This document shows positions 53,262-62,253 of a DNA stretch of 64,000 bases, one piece after another. The notes beneath the pieces were generated by a model. That model saw only the letters and a program-made list of their open reading frames with translations. It was not told the DNA's origin and made no database searches. The first letter of the stretch is position 1, and the number at the start of each line of letters is the position of its first letter. This DNA is from Prevotella melaninogenica (GTDB lineage Bacteria; Bacteroidota; Bacteroidia; Bacteroidales; Bacteroidaceae): the NCBI RefSeq assembly GCF_018127965.1, contig NZ_CP072350.1, forward strand, positions 558,001-622,000. Reading direction: 5' to 3'. Made by a program: the position numbers and the translations under genes.

Positions 53262-54101
53262 TTACTCTTCAATCTCAGAAAGGCTTCTGACGAAGTTGCT
53301 AAAGAAGTTGCTGGTTGTCTCAATGGGGGCATATCTGACGTAGCGGAGACTGCGACGGACGTTGCGACGAAGTACAGAACTGTTGTTTTGTACAAATCCT
53401 ACGGCATTTTGTTTGAAGTGCCATTCGTGTGCAGTGTCCTTCGCCAAGTCTGAAATACTGCGTAATGTGAGTCGGTAAGCATTAGGATCACTCTTGCTAA
53501 CGAAGGGGATTTCGTCTTCTTCAAAGCCAAAGACGGAGATGAGAACATTACCCTGTAGCTCTGCCATAGCACTCAACTGCAGGGTGTTCAGCCAGTTTTC
53601 GAGTTTCACAAAGTCGACCTTATTACCCCGAGTTCTGAGGTATTCGCCCATCGTAATGATACCACCTAAGTTCATACCACGTGTAAACATCGTCTCAGAG
53701 TTGTTGACAATCAGCTTCAATAGGTCAAGTGCCTCAATCGAAGTGTCGATACTATGCAGTTCATTGTAGATAAGATTCTTTAGTCTTCGGTTTAATAATG
53801 CGTTGCTAAGTCTAACGGTCTTGGGTATTCTTGCAGTTAATGTCTTGCGTTCTTCCTGCTTTGCTTTGATGTCAGTGATGATACTCTCTGGCAGGTTGAG
53901 CCCTTCATCCATAGCGTGTCTTGCGATACCATTGATGAAGATAGGCATCACTTGTTGTGCTTCAACCATCTGTATGAGTCTTCGCCATTTGAAAGGCGAC
54001 ATCGGTTCGAGGTTCGACTGTGTCCCGAATGCGCCCGAACAAAGGATTCGAAAGAAGTTGCGTTGAATGATGTCCATTCCAGATGATTCTATTGATTGCA
54101 T
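53262..54101 (-). CDS. Conserved cytoplasmic protein of unknown function
   Basis: A 279-residue protein with no signal or membrane segment. It begins MQSIESSGMDIIQRNFFRIL, has a PMSPFKWRRLIQMVEAQQVM segment, and a long conserved-looking stretch LKNLIYNELHSIDTSIEALDLL, RGMNLGGIITMGEYLRTRG, AELQGNVLISVFGFEEDEIPF. The C-terminus is basic. I do not recognise the family. It sits 101 bp after the NhaC antiporter gene on the same strand but the spacer contains mini-repeats, so an operon is uncertain. Confidence 0.6.
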   Translation of the reverse strand: MQSIESSGMDIIQRNFFRILCSGAFGTQSNLEPMSPFKWRRLIQMVEAQQVMPIFINGIARHAMDEGLNLPESIITDIKAKQEERKTLTARIPKTVRLSNALLNRRLKNLIYNELHSIDTSIEALDLLKLIVNNSETMFTRGMNLGGIITMGEYLRTRGNKVDFVKLENWLNTLQLSAMAELQGNVLISVFGFEEDEIPFVSKSDPNAYRLTLRSISDLAKDTAHEWHFKQNAVGFVQNNSSVLRRNVRRSLRYVRYAPIETTSNFFSNFVRSLSEIEE

Positions 54102-54202
54102 GGTGATTGGGTGTTAGGTGATGAGTGTTGGGTGATGATGATATGTTTATGGAGGTGGTGAATGGGGGTGTTGGGTGTTGAATATTGGGTGATGATGATA
54201 TG

Positions 54203-55486
54203 TTATGAGTAACGACGGGGATAATGGAAGAGAATAGAAAGGAAGGCTGTGATACCCAATAACATTGGATAATACAAGAATGGGACGATGCTCACAGGGT
54301 TTATCTTTGCCAAACCTGCTGCCATTAATATCTGTGCACCGTAAGGAATCAAGCCCTGCGCACAGCATGAGAAGGTGTCGAGGATGCTGGCTGCCTTACG
54401 TTTGTCTACGCCATAGCGGTCGCCAATCTGCTTTGCAATACCGCCCACGGTAAGGATTGCCACCGTATTATTAGCTGTACAGATATCCACCAGACTCACG
54501 AGGAAGGCTATTGTTAGCTCTGCTCCACGCTTACTGTTGACGTGTCGGGTAATCATCTTGATGAGATAGTCGATACCACCATTCTCACGGATAATCTCTA
54601 ATATACCACCTGCCATCATCGTGATGATAATCAGTTCGCCCATACCTTTGATTCCTGCGCCCATACTTCCAAACCAACCATAGACGTCGTAGCTGCCATC
54701 AATGATACCAATAGCACCTGTGAGGACGATTCCAATGGTCAAAACAGCCATCACGTTCATACCAAAGAGCGCACAAACCAGTACTGCCATGTAAGGTATG
54801 ACTCTGTAGATGTCAACGTTAGCGACCTGTCCTGTCGTATGTATGTCTCTTCCCAAGAAGATATAAACAAGCAGAATCAAGACTGCTGCAGGGGCTACGA
54901 TGAAGAAGTTTACCCTAAACTTATCTGCCATCTTACACTCCTGTGTTCTTGTTGCCACAACGGTTGTATCGCTAATAAACGAAAGGTTGTCGCCAAAGAA
55001 CGAGCCACCGACGACGATTGCGACGACAAAAGGAAGCGAACTCCCCGTAGAAGTGGCAATACCTGCTGCGATAGGGGTGAGCGCAACGATGGTTCCAACG
55101 CTCGTTCCGATACTCATAGAGATGAAGCAAGCAGCGAGGAAGAGTCCTGGCAGCAGCATGTTATCTGGTAGGACGGAGAGGGTTAGGTTGACCGTAGCGT
55201 CAATACTTCCCATATCCTTAGCCGAGTTGGCGAATGCGCCAGCAAGTACGAATATCCACAGCATCATCATCATGTTGTCTGTGCTGGCTCCCTTGCTGTA
55301 TATCTCAATTCGTTTTGTGAGCGGATAACCTCCTGATATGGCGATAGCAAAGATACTCGAAGCCATGAAAGCCACGGTAATCGGTACCTTATAGAAGTCA
55401 CCCGATATGATTGAAGTAACCAGATATAGTACGATGAACACAAGTAGCGGACTCAACGCAAGGAGTCCTTTTTTGTTTTCTGTCAT
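54203..55486 (-). CDS. NhaC-family Na+/H+ antiporter
   Basis: A 427-residue inner-membrane protein with about eleven helices. Diagnostic segments are ISMSIGTSVGTIVALTPIAAG, VVGGSFFGDNLSFISDTTVVATRTQ (the conserved loop with its Asp pair), GIKGMGELIIITMMAGGILE and SILDTFSCCAQGLIPYGAQILM. It probably exchanges Na+ for H+ or transports an organic anion, as some NhaC-like proteins do. The gene is monocistronic or loosely linked to 53262. Confidence 0.88.
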   Translation of the reverse strand: MTENKKGLLALSPLLVFIVLYLVTSIISGDFYKVPITVAFMASSIFAIAISGGYPLTKRIEIYSKGASTDNMMMMLWIFVLAGAFANSAKDMGSIDATVNLTLSVLPDNMLLPGLFLAACFISMSIGTSVGTIVALTPIAAGIATSTGSSLPFVVAIVVGGSFFGDNLSFISDTTVVATRTQECKMADKFRVNFFIVAPAAVLILLVYIFLGRDIHTTGQVANVDIYRVIPYMAVLVCALFGMNVMAVLTIGIVLTGAIGIIDGSYDVYGWFGSMGAGIKGMGELIIITMMAGGILEIIRENGGIDYLIKMITRHVNSKRGAELTIAFLVSLVDICTANNTVAILTVGGIAKQIGDRYGVDKRKAASILDTFSCCAQGLIPYGAQILMAAGLAKINPVSIVPFLYYPMLLGITAFLSILFHYPRRYS

Positions 55487-55922
55487 GTGTTGTGTTGGGT
55501 GTTGAGTGTTAAATGTTGGGTGTTGATGAATTGTGAGGGAGATGGGTGGTGGGTGATGAATGTTGGGTGTTAAATGTTAGCTGTTGACTGTTAGGTGTTG
55601 ATGATTTCTATTAACCTATGATTCATGCCTTTTTCACACTTACCACATCTTATTTTAAGCATCTGCACATTATGTGCTAAGCCTTCGCACATTATGTGTT
55701 AACCCTCCGCACGTTATGTGTTGAGCTTCATCACGATTTTTATCAATGCCTTCTTTTATTTAAATTCATCCCCCTTTTACTACCTTTCTTTCATCTTATT
55801 TTATAGCAGTTTTGCCTCCCTCCCCTTCGGAAGAGGACTAAGGTGGGGCTTCTTCACCACCTAACCCTTAGCAAATTTGCCTCCCTCCCCCTTCGGGGAG
55901 GGTCGGGGTGGGGCTTTTTGTT
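55487..55922. repeat. Repeat-rich spacer
   Basis: Three kinds of repeat occur: (1) about 55495-55605 variants of GTGTTGGGTGTTGA; (2) 55663-55731 three GCAC-N5-GTGT/GTGC units at about 21-nt steps; (3) about 55815-55920 two copies of TTTGCCTCCCTCCCC...GG, the second with the stem CCCTCCCCCTTCGGGGAGGG. No gene. Confidence 0.7.
55663..55731. repeat. Three tandem GCACATTATGTGC-type palindromes
   Basis: GCACATTATGTGCTAA, GCACATTATGTGTTAA and GCACGTTATGTGTTGA, at about 21-nt spacing; same plan as 5044-5091. Confidence 0.65.
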
Positions 55923-56987
55923 TTACCCCCACGATCTATGATAGAAGTCTATATTCTCTCGCATAAGCAAGTCGATAGGCATATAGTTGACTGGTTCAAC
56001 CTTCTTTTTCAGCACGATAGCACGGAAGAGGGAGTCAACACTAAAGTAGCCTTGTTGGTAGGCATGCTGTGCGATGAGGAACGATATACTCCCTTCTCGT
56101 AGGCAGTCAGCATTCTTATGTACCACGTCATAGCCCATAATCTGAACGTTATGGCGATGCGTCTTCAGTAGGAATTTACCCACGATATGCGCTTTAGAGT
56201 TCAGTGTGATACAGTGGTGTACCTCTGGATGCTCGCTGAAGAACTTTTCTAAGATATGGTCATAACGCTTCCGCTCTTCGTCTAATGGGAGGTTTACCTC
56301 TAAAATCTTAATATTAGGGAAGTTCTCTTCCATATAATGACGGAAGCCCACCTCGCGATTCTCTTGCTGACGACTTGCCATCTTTCCGTCCTTCGTCTGC
56401 TTCATGAGCATGATGCTTTCCTCCTTTTGAGCAATGAGCATCAGCATTCGAGCAGCAAAACGACCACTCTGGATAGAGTCCTGTCCGTAGAATGACAGCG
56501 GTTGCAGCGATGGCATATAAGAGTCGAGCAGAATGAAAGGGATGTTGCGATCGTGCAGTTCGTCGGTGAACTGGCGTGTCACCTCTAATGTTGTAGGGAC
56601 AAGGATAACGCCATCCGGATTCTGCCTAAGGCATTTCTGGTAGGTCTCGATAAAAGAGTGAGGGTCCAATCGACTGTAATACATGATTTCCAAGTCGATA
56701 TAAAAGTCTCTACGTGCCTCTACCGCCTTCATGGCACCAATCTCAATCTCTTCCCAGTAAGCCTCACTGCTGTGCTTTGGAATCAAACAATAGAACGTGT
56801 AACTCTTGTTATAAGCCAATGCACTTGCGTAGACATTCGGCTGATAATTCATCTCCTTCAGCACCTTTTCCACTCGTTTCAGTGCGGATTCCGATACATT
56901 CGGGCGTTTATGCAATACTCTATCAACTGTTCCAACACTTACACCTGCTCGTTCTGCAATGTCTTTGATTCTTATCTTTTCTGCCAT
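55923..56987 (-). CDS. LacI family transcriptional regulator
   Basis: A 354-residue regulator: HTH IRIKDIAERAGVSVGTVDRVLHKRPNVSESA (4-34), hinge helix LKEMNYQPNVYASALA, and a periplasmic-binding-protein type effector domain. TVDR in place of the usual TVSR in the recognition helix places it with the hexuronate/ribose-like branch of Bacteroidota LacI proteins; the effector sugar is unknown. It is a single gene with a -7 box TAAATTTG (minus, 57022-57029). No target operon adjoins it; the IS1380 element immediately upstream may have separated it from one. Confidence 0.9.
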   Translation of the reverse strand: MAEKIRIKDIAERAGVSVGTVDRVLHKRPNVSESALKRVEKVLKEMNYQPNVYASALAYNKSYTFYCLIPKHSSEAYWEEIEIGAMKAVEARRDFYIDLEIMYYSRLDPHSFIETYQKCLRQNPDGVILVPTTLEVTRQFTDELHDRNIPFILLDSYMPSLQPLSFYGQDSIQSGRFAARMLMLIAQKEESIMLMKQTKDGKMASRQQENREVGFRHYMEENFPNIKILEVNLPLDEERKRYDHILEKFFSEHPEVHHCITLNSKAHIVGKFLLKTHRHNVQIMGYDVVHKNADCLREGSISFLIAQHAYQQGYFSVDSLFRAIVLKKKVEPVNYMPIDLLMRENIDFYHRSWG

Positions 56988-57101
56988 AAATATGGGAAGT
57001 GAATATAATATTTTTGCGCTGCAAATTTACTAATAATTGTTGGAATGTGCGAAAGCACAACGTTAGAATTTATAAGTAAAAGTTCTTTTTATTATTTAAT
57101 T

Positions 57102-58704
57102 CCTCAATTCCGCAGCATTATTCCTTGTGAAGTACTTTTATATATTGAAGTGACATTTTTGGATTTATCCATTGATATGGGGATTTTCTGGGGTTCTTGG
57201 TTCTTGCATAGGCATAAAATCCCCCACCAAACCAATGGGGAAGTATGAAAAACCACCAAAATGATGTTTATTCAAGGAAGACCTCAGAGTAGTAGTTTTT
57301 ATTTGTATATAGGTTCAGAACGTTCTGCCTTCCAGTGCGCACCCATTTTGCTGGCACGCTGACAAAATGTAGGATAAAGGCTTTCAGTCTGCTTGTCTTT
57401 TTCAATGGCTTGACCTTCTCGCTGATATGACAGACGAGATAGAGATAGAAGTTCTTCAGCATGGCAGTAACCATCATGAAAACCATGTTCTCAGCCATAA
57501 AGGAAAAGGGCAGATGCGACCAGCCGAAGTCATTGTTCTGTATGTCGAAGTTCTTTTCGCTTGCTCCACGCTCATTATAAAATGTAATGATGTCTTTCTC
57601 AGTAGATGTCCAGTTATTGGTGAGGATACAGCGGTATGTGTATATCACTCCGAACATATCCGTCTGTTTCTTACCATCCTTGTCCCTTAAAGGACTACGC
57701 TGTACGACAAGCCTGTATGACTTTCCTTCGATGAGGTTGTCCATGCTGATGGATGTGACATCGCATTTCTCATAGCCAAGCTCAACGCTCTTCCATTCTT
57801 TCAGTTGGCGGAACTCTTCATAGCGGCTGCCACAGTTGGCAGCACGTATATAGAACGTGTTGCAACGCTGCTCTACGGTTTGGATAATTTCCTTTGAAAA
57901 CGACCCGCAGTCGGCACGGAAACGCTCTATCACGACACCAAGCTCGGAGGTCACACGGTCCATAATGCGACGGAGCGTGTCTTCTTGATGGAATCTCACA
58001 TAGGTGTTTCCGTCACGATTCTCACCTCCGACTATGATTCCCCCAATGGAAGCCCAACCAGGGAAATAGCCAAAATCCTGCTTGTAAGAATACTTTGCAT
58101 CGAACTTGTGGGCTGGAATAAACTGGTGGTCAAAGTCTAAGTCAACATGGCTACCCACCTTTATAAGCCCCATCCTCCGTATCATTCGTAAAAGTAAGGT
58201 ATTCAACTTTTCTGCCGTGTTGAAACTATACGACTTGTCGGAGGTCTCGCTCTTATAGACAATATTTTTCTCGGCAAGCTCCTTTAGTCCGCGCCCCACA
58301 GTGTCGGCACTGGGTAATAGCGTATTAGGTCTCTGCCTGAACTGCCCTATAAGTGCATTGATGTCCTCTCAAGGCATTCTCCACCACAAAGGTAGCTGAA
58401 GAAGAGAGAGCCGAAAATACTTCCATGGCTGAATGCTTTGCCACTACTTCCACGTCTGCCCAATACAGATTCGGTAAGTTTTTCAAAGCCCAGCTTTGAG
58501 AAAACGTCCATAATATGATAAATTCCACCGAAAGAAGTGATATTCTCGTTTTTAATTGCTACCTTTGTCATGTCAGATATTTTATTTGTTTTTTTTGTTG
58601 GTAGCACTAAGATAGGTGAAATTTCTGACATATCCAAGTGTTTTGAGAACTTTGTTTCTCAGACACTTGGAGTTCTTGCAAGAATTTATGCTGCGGAATT
58701 AAGG
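57102..58704 (-). mobile_element. IS1380-family insertion sequence with target duplication
   Basis: Terminal inverted repeats CCTCAATTCCGCAGCAT (57102-57118) and the complement of CCTTAATTCCGCAGCAT (58688-58704) differ at one base. The 5-bp direct repeat TAATT flanks both sides (57097-57101 and 58705-58709), fixing the ends and showing a simple insertion. Confidence 0.9.
57268..58571 (-). pseudogene. IS1380-family transposase, frameshifted
   Basis: Frame 1 from ATG 58571 reads MTKVAIKNENITSFGGIYHI to GGECLERTSMHL and stops; the other frame continues EDINALIGQFRQRPNTLLPSADTVG to the normal C-terminus. Removing two bases from CTCTC at 58366-58370 (GAGAG on the coding strand) restores GGECLEDINALI, so an AG duplication breaks the gene. 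Later motifs include DLDFDHQFIPAHKFD, RADCGSFSKEII and ERGASEKNFDIQNNDFGW (DDE). Confidence 0.85.
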
Positions 58705-58779
58705 TAATTGTGTACAGAATGACGGATAATAGGAAGTTTTTAACTAAATTTGCGTTCTGAAATAAGGCTACGTGCAGTT

Positions 58780-59721
58780 ATGTCTATTAAAAGTTATCTT
58801 CAAAAATTGTCTTTTCGCACAGGTGTTATCGTACTCCTGATGTGTATTCCCTTTTATATTCTTTCATTCGTTCAAGTGTTTTTCCCAGTGTCAACGGCAA
58901 CGAAAGGCATACTGTTTACTGTCTTTTTCGGACTGGCAAAGAGCTTTCAATATGGCGGCATCGCTATCCTTGGAAAGGAAGGCTACAAGCGCGTGAAGGG
59001 CTATCTTAAACGGAAAAAGCAGGCGAAGGATGAGGCTGAGAAGGCTAATAGCGACGCAATTCCTCGCTATTGTCCTGACCTTTTCTCCAATCCAGAGATA
59101 CTTTCTGGTATTCGTCTCATCATCTTCGACTTTGACGGCACACTTGGAGATTCTCAAAAGCTCATTACCGACACGATGCTTGCAACGATAGAACGTCTGA
59201 ATTTACCGATGAGAAGTCGTGAGGAATGCGCCCGAACGATTGGTTTACCATTGAAGGAATGTTTCTCATCTATCATCCCAATGACGGATGAACAGGCTGA
59301 GGAGTGTGCCGAAGTGTATAGTGAAATATTCAATGTGAAGAATGTTCCGGGTGTTGTAAAAGCCTTTCCGGGTGTTGTTGAAACGTTGGAAAGACTTTCT
59401 TCGCAAGGCATTCTGATGTCTATTGCAAGTAGTCGTAGCCATAGAACGCTTGCAAAACTGATGGACGAATTAGACCTCTCGAAGTATATCACTTATCTGA
59501 TTGCTGCCGACGATGTTGTCGAGAAGAAACCTGCAGCTGAATCAGTGCTTAAGACTTTGCGTCATTTTAACGTCGAAGCACACGAAACCCTCGTCGTTGG
59601 TGATACCGAATTCGACATTCTCATGGGCAGAAATGCAGGTACACACACCTGCGGAGTTACCTATGGTAATGGTAGTAAAGAGAGTTTAGAAGCCGCAAAA
59701 GCAGAGTGGATAGTTTGTTAA
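58780..59721 (+). CDS. HAD phosphatase with N-terminal membrane hairpin
   Basis: 313 residues from ATG 58780; the TTG at 58750 lies inside the -7 box TAAATTTG (58745-58752), so I reject it. Residues about 14-65 are two membrane helices with LGKEGYKRVKGYLKRKK after them, similar to the transporter-suffix domain of small membrane proteins. Residues 112-313 are a HAD hydrolase of the phosphoglycolate phosphatase type: FDFDGTLGDS (Asp117, Asp119), SIASSRSHR, VEKKPAAESVLK and VVGDTEFDILMGRNAG, so all four motifs are present. The fusion suggests a membrane-bound phosphatase; substrate unknown. The IS1380 element ends 40 bp before the -7 box. Confidence 0.85.
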   Translation: MSIKSYLQKLSFRTGVIVLLMCIPFYILSFVQVFFPVSTATKGILFTVFFGLAKSFQYGGIAILGKEGYKRVKGYLKRKKQAKDEAEKANSDAIPRYCPDLFSNPEILSGIRLIIFDFDGTLGDSQKLITDTMLATIERLNLPMRSREECARTIGLPLKECFSSIIPMTDEQAEECAEVYSEIFNVKNVPGVVKAFPGVVETLERLSSQGILMSIASSRSHRTLAKLMDELDLSKYITYLIAADDVVEKKPAAESVLKTLRHFNVEAHETLVVGDTEFDILMGRNAGTHTCGVTYGNGSKESLEAAKAEWIVC

Positions 59722-59736
59722 ATAATGTATAATTCT

Positions 59737-59767
59737 TTGGCAGTTTCGTAATAAACCACTACCTTTG
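59737..59767 (+). promoter_or_regulatory. Promoter of tRNA-fMet
   Basis: TTG (59737-59739), 20 nt, TACCTTTG (59760-59767): a full consensus match. Confidence 0.8.
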
Positions 59768-59823
59768 CACTCGCAATTCAGGAATGCACCTCGGTTCATA
59801 GATGAATTGTTCTTAATTAATAT

Positions 59824-59896
59824 CGCGGGTTGGAGCAGTTGGTAGCTCGCCAGGCTCATAACCTGGAGGTCGCATGTTCGAGTCCTGCACCCGCAA
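59824..59896 (+). tRNA. Initiator tRNA-fMet (CAU)
   Basis: A complete cloverleaf of 73 nt: acceptor CGCGGGT/ACCCGCA with the C1-A72 mismatch that marks bacterial initiator tRNAs, D-stem GAGC/GCTC, anticodon stem CCAGG/CCTGG with loop CTCATAA, variable AGGTC, T-loop TTCGAGT and discriminator A. CCA is not encoded. The T-stem GCATG/CCTGC has one T-C mismatch. Upstream promoter and downstream terminator show a single-gene unit. Confidence 0.95.
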
Positions 59897-59900
59897 CTTC

Positions 59901-59944
59901 AAAGCTTAGAAATACTTAGTAATAAGTTTTCTAAGCTTTTTTTT
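59901..59944 (+). terminator. tRNA-fMet terminator
   Basis: AAGCTTAGAAA pairs with TTTCTAAGCTT, followed by eight T residues. Confidence 0.85.
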
Positions 59945-60461
59945 ATGCGCTATAAATAGCTAATCTTAATTCAGCGGTCATCATAACGCAAATCATAAAG
60001 TTGAAATCTCAAACCTCAAAGGATAAAAAGTTCAATGTTCAAATCTCAAGTTTCAATGTATAAAAACGATTTGTGAAATTTGAAAAATTCGTAGTCGGTG
60101 CCTGAATTTATTTTACATTTTAAGTATCGAAGGCGTAAGGAAAGTAATTAAAAACGAGTCTTTTTGTCGCCTCCATAAGTGTTTTGTAATCAATTAGTTG
60201 CGGGAGTACCTTCCAAAAGGTACCTAATAGGACTTCAAAAGGGCGTTAGTAAGGGGCTTAAAGAGCACCTTTTGCAAGCCAAAAGGGCGTTAATTGGAAG
60301 CCAATTAAGCCTTAATAAAAATCGAAGGAGGGAAAAATATTGACAAAACGAGAGGTAAATGGGTGGGGAATACTCACCTTAAAGCCCTCTATCAATCCAT
60401 AGGGACAGTTTTTCATTACCTCATGTTTTATCTTGTGCGTTCAGTCTTCGAGTCTCCAATA
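59945..60461. other. Spacer with short repeats and R1 copy G
   Basis: No gene. Around 60000-60060 there are AAACCTCAAAGG, AAGTTCAATGTTCAAA and related words; then R1 copy G. Confidence 0.5.
60145..60325 (+). repeat. Intergenic repeat family R1, copy G
   Basis: Contains AAGTGTTTTGTAATCAATTA, AAAAGGTACCTAATAGGAC, AAAAGGGCGTTAGTAAGGGG, AAAGAGCACCTTTTGCAAGC and AAAAGGGCGTTAATTGG. Confidence 0.85.
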
Positions 60462-62192
60462 TTAGAAGCAATGACGTTTAAGGAAATCCTCATACTGGTT
60501 GCGATAGCCATTGAAGACATTGATGTCGACATCGCCATGGATGCCACGCACCTTACCATCAGGACTTAACTGCCAGTAAGCTAACTTGAAGTTGGGCTTA
60601 TATTCGCCATAACGGGCTATCCAAATGTGATAGTTGTCGCCCAAATCGGGTGCCAATGGCATGTAAGTATTGGCAAAAGTCTGACTGATATAAAGGATAG
60701 GACGTTTACCTGTTCGCTTCTGCACAAGGTTCATCCATGCACGAATATTGCGGAACATCACCTCCGCTCCACCCATCGCAACAATCTGTGCATCGGTCGG
60801 CTCAACGTCTAAGACTGGTGGAAGGTCGCCCTTATTAAACTTACTACACTTGAGGAAGTAGGCTGCTTGTGCTGCACCTGCTGACATGGTAGAAAAGAAA
60901 TGATAGGTACCTGTTCGAATACCATGCGCACGTGCTGCCTTATAATCAGCCTCGTAATAAGTGTTTAGCACCGTACAACCCTCCGTAGACTTCACGTAAG
61001 CGAAGGAAACAGGATAATCCACCTTCCCCTTGATAGTCTTCGTACTCAGCGTACCGAGGTCGGTAATGCGCAGTTTGTTCCAATAGATGTGATACACCTT
61101 ATTATTCTTCTCGTGCTGATGACGTGAGAGGTCGATGCCATAGATACGGTCGGGAGTATACGTAAGGCGTTCACCTTTAAACACATCCGCCTTCCATTCG
61201 CCCACCTGTAGATACTCGTGTGGTGCAACATAGATGCCAAAGCCGTCGCGTTTTCCGTCCTTCCAATGTCCGTCATAGAAGCTACCATCGTCGCCATAGT
61301 ACTTTCCATAACCATTCGGAATGCCCTTCTGGCTCTCACCCTCGTATCGTCCGCCAACAATACGAATGTCCTTTGCAAGGTTGATGATAGTAGCTGCGTG
61401 GGTCTTATAGTATGTGTTCAATGCGTCTATCGCCCCAGTTTTTTGCAAGCGAGTAATCAAGCGAATTGGTGTTCTTTTACTTTCGGTTTGTAAGAGTACG
61501 CAATCATTCTTCTTATCTATTTCCAATCGGTTGCAAACAATAGGTTTCGCCTTCTTAGAGGATGACTGAATAGCATAGCGATTTTGCTGTCGGATGCACA
61601 GTTGGGCAGAAGAAGTTGACATCGAGTCCAACACCTTTATCATCCGATGAAGCGAATCCATCTGCTGCACCACTTCGGTATGATACTCCGCAATCTTGTT
61701 ATAACCGTAATCCTGAACGCTGTTTACACGAAGATAATAACCCATCTCGTTGCGCTTCGTTTGCAATCCGTCTAACTCCGAATCCATCTGAGCAATCGTC
61801 TGACGAATAAGCCTTAGCACCCCTTTTCCTTTCAAGTTGACGATTATTAAGGGTTTGTAATTCCACCGAATGAGAATACGTCCGTGGCAAGAAGGCACTA
61901 CGGGCAGTCGGTTCACCCAATAACCGCGTTGCGTCATGCAGCGTGTATGAATCGAATCCTTATTGATAGAGCCACCCACAAACGCCGAGTCGACATAATC
62001 AGCAAAGTATGCAAAGGGCTTACCATCAGCCTCTAACGTGTAATACGCTTCCTGACGGATAGCCACAGCACTCTTATCCACCTCCTCTTGTGAAGGGGGC
62101 AGACAACGAAAGACAATATATATGAGTAGAAGGACAAGCAAAATGCCCCCTCCTACATACTGGGTTCGCCTTGAAGGGCGGTAGTTGAACAT
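60462..62192 (-). CDS. GH25 lysozyme with MORN repeats, membrane anchored
   Basis: A 576-residue protein. One N-terminal helix (about 13-29) is a signal anchor. Residues about 35-280 are unknown but include a helical stretch (RQTIAQMDSELDGLQTKRNE). Residues about 283-335 hold MORN-type motifs (YEGESQKGIPNGYGKYYGDD, FYDGHWKDGKRDGFGIYV). The C-terminal domain is GH25 muramidase: IYGIDLSRHQ (Asp354), FAYVKSTEG, TGTYHFFS, PPVLDVEPT (Asp462, Glu464) and YHIWIARYG. It should cut the peptidoglycan glycan chain in the periplasm. A MORN-GH25 fusion is uncommon. Divergent from the gene at 62254. Confidence 0.88.
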   Translation of the reverse strand: MFNYRPSRRTQYVGGGILLVLLLIYIVFRCLPPSQEEVDKSAVAIRQEAYYTLEADGKPFAYFADYVDSAFVGGSINKDSIHTRCMTQRGYWVNRLPVVPSCHGRILIRWNYKPLIIVNLKGKGVLRLIRQTIAQMDSELDGLQTKRNEMGYYLRVNSVQDYGYNKIAEYHTEVVQQMDSLHRMIKVLDSMSTSSAQLCIRQQNRYAIQSSSKKAKPIVCNRLEIDKKNDCVLLQTESKRTPIRLITRLQKTGAIDALNTYYKTHAATIINLAKDIRIVGGRYEGESQKGIPNGYGKYYGDDGSFYDGHWKDGKRDGFGIYVAPHEYLQVGEWKADVFKGERLTYTPDRIYGIDLSRHQHEKNNKVYHIYWNKLRITDLGTLSTKTIKGKVDYPVSFAYVKSTEGCTVLNTYYEADYKAARAHGIRTGTYHFFSTMSAGAAQAAYFLKCSKFNKGDLPPVLDVEPTDAQIVAMGGAEVMFRNIRAWMNLVQKRTGKRPILYISQTFANTYMPLAPDLGDNYHIWIARYGEYKPNFKLAYWQLSPDGKVRGIHGDVDINVFNGYRNQYEDFLKRHCF

Positions 62193-62211
62193 TAAAATAA
62201 ATTTAAAATAT

Positions 62212-62242
62212 TTGCAAAGTTACAAATAATTATCTAACTTTG
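62212..62242 (+). promoter_or_regulatory. Promoter of TonB-receptor locus, overlapping divergent box
   Basis: TTG (62212-62214), 20 nt, TAACTTTG (62235-62242). A mirror TAACTTTG on the minus strand (62215-62222) may drive the GH25 gene; together they form CAAAGTTA-N12-TAACTTTG. Confidence 0.75.
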
Positions 62243-62253
62243 CAGCCAAGTTT

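Noticed and set aside
59824..59896. Initiator tRNA as the island's target gene
   Set aside because: Its 3' half (CCTGGAGGTCGCATG, ACCCGCA) differs from the remnant at 28155-28197.
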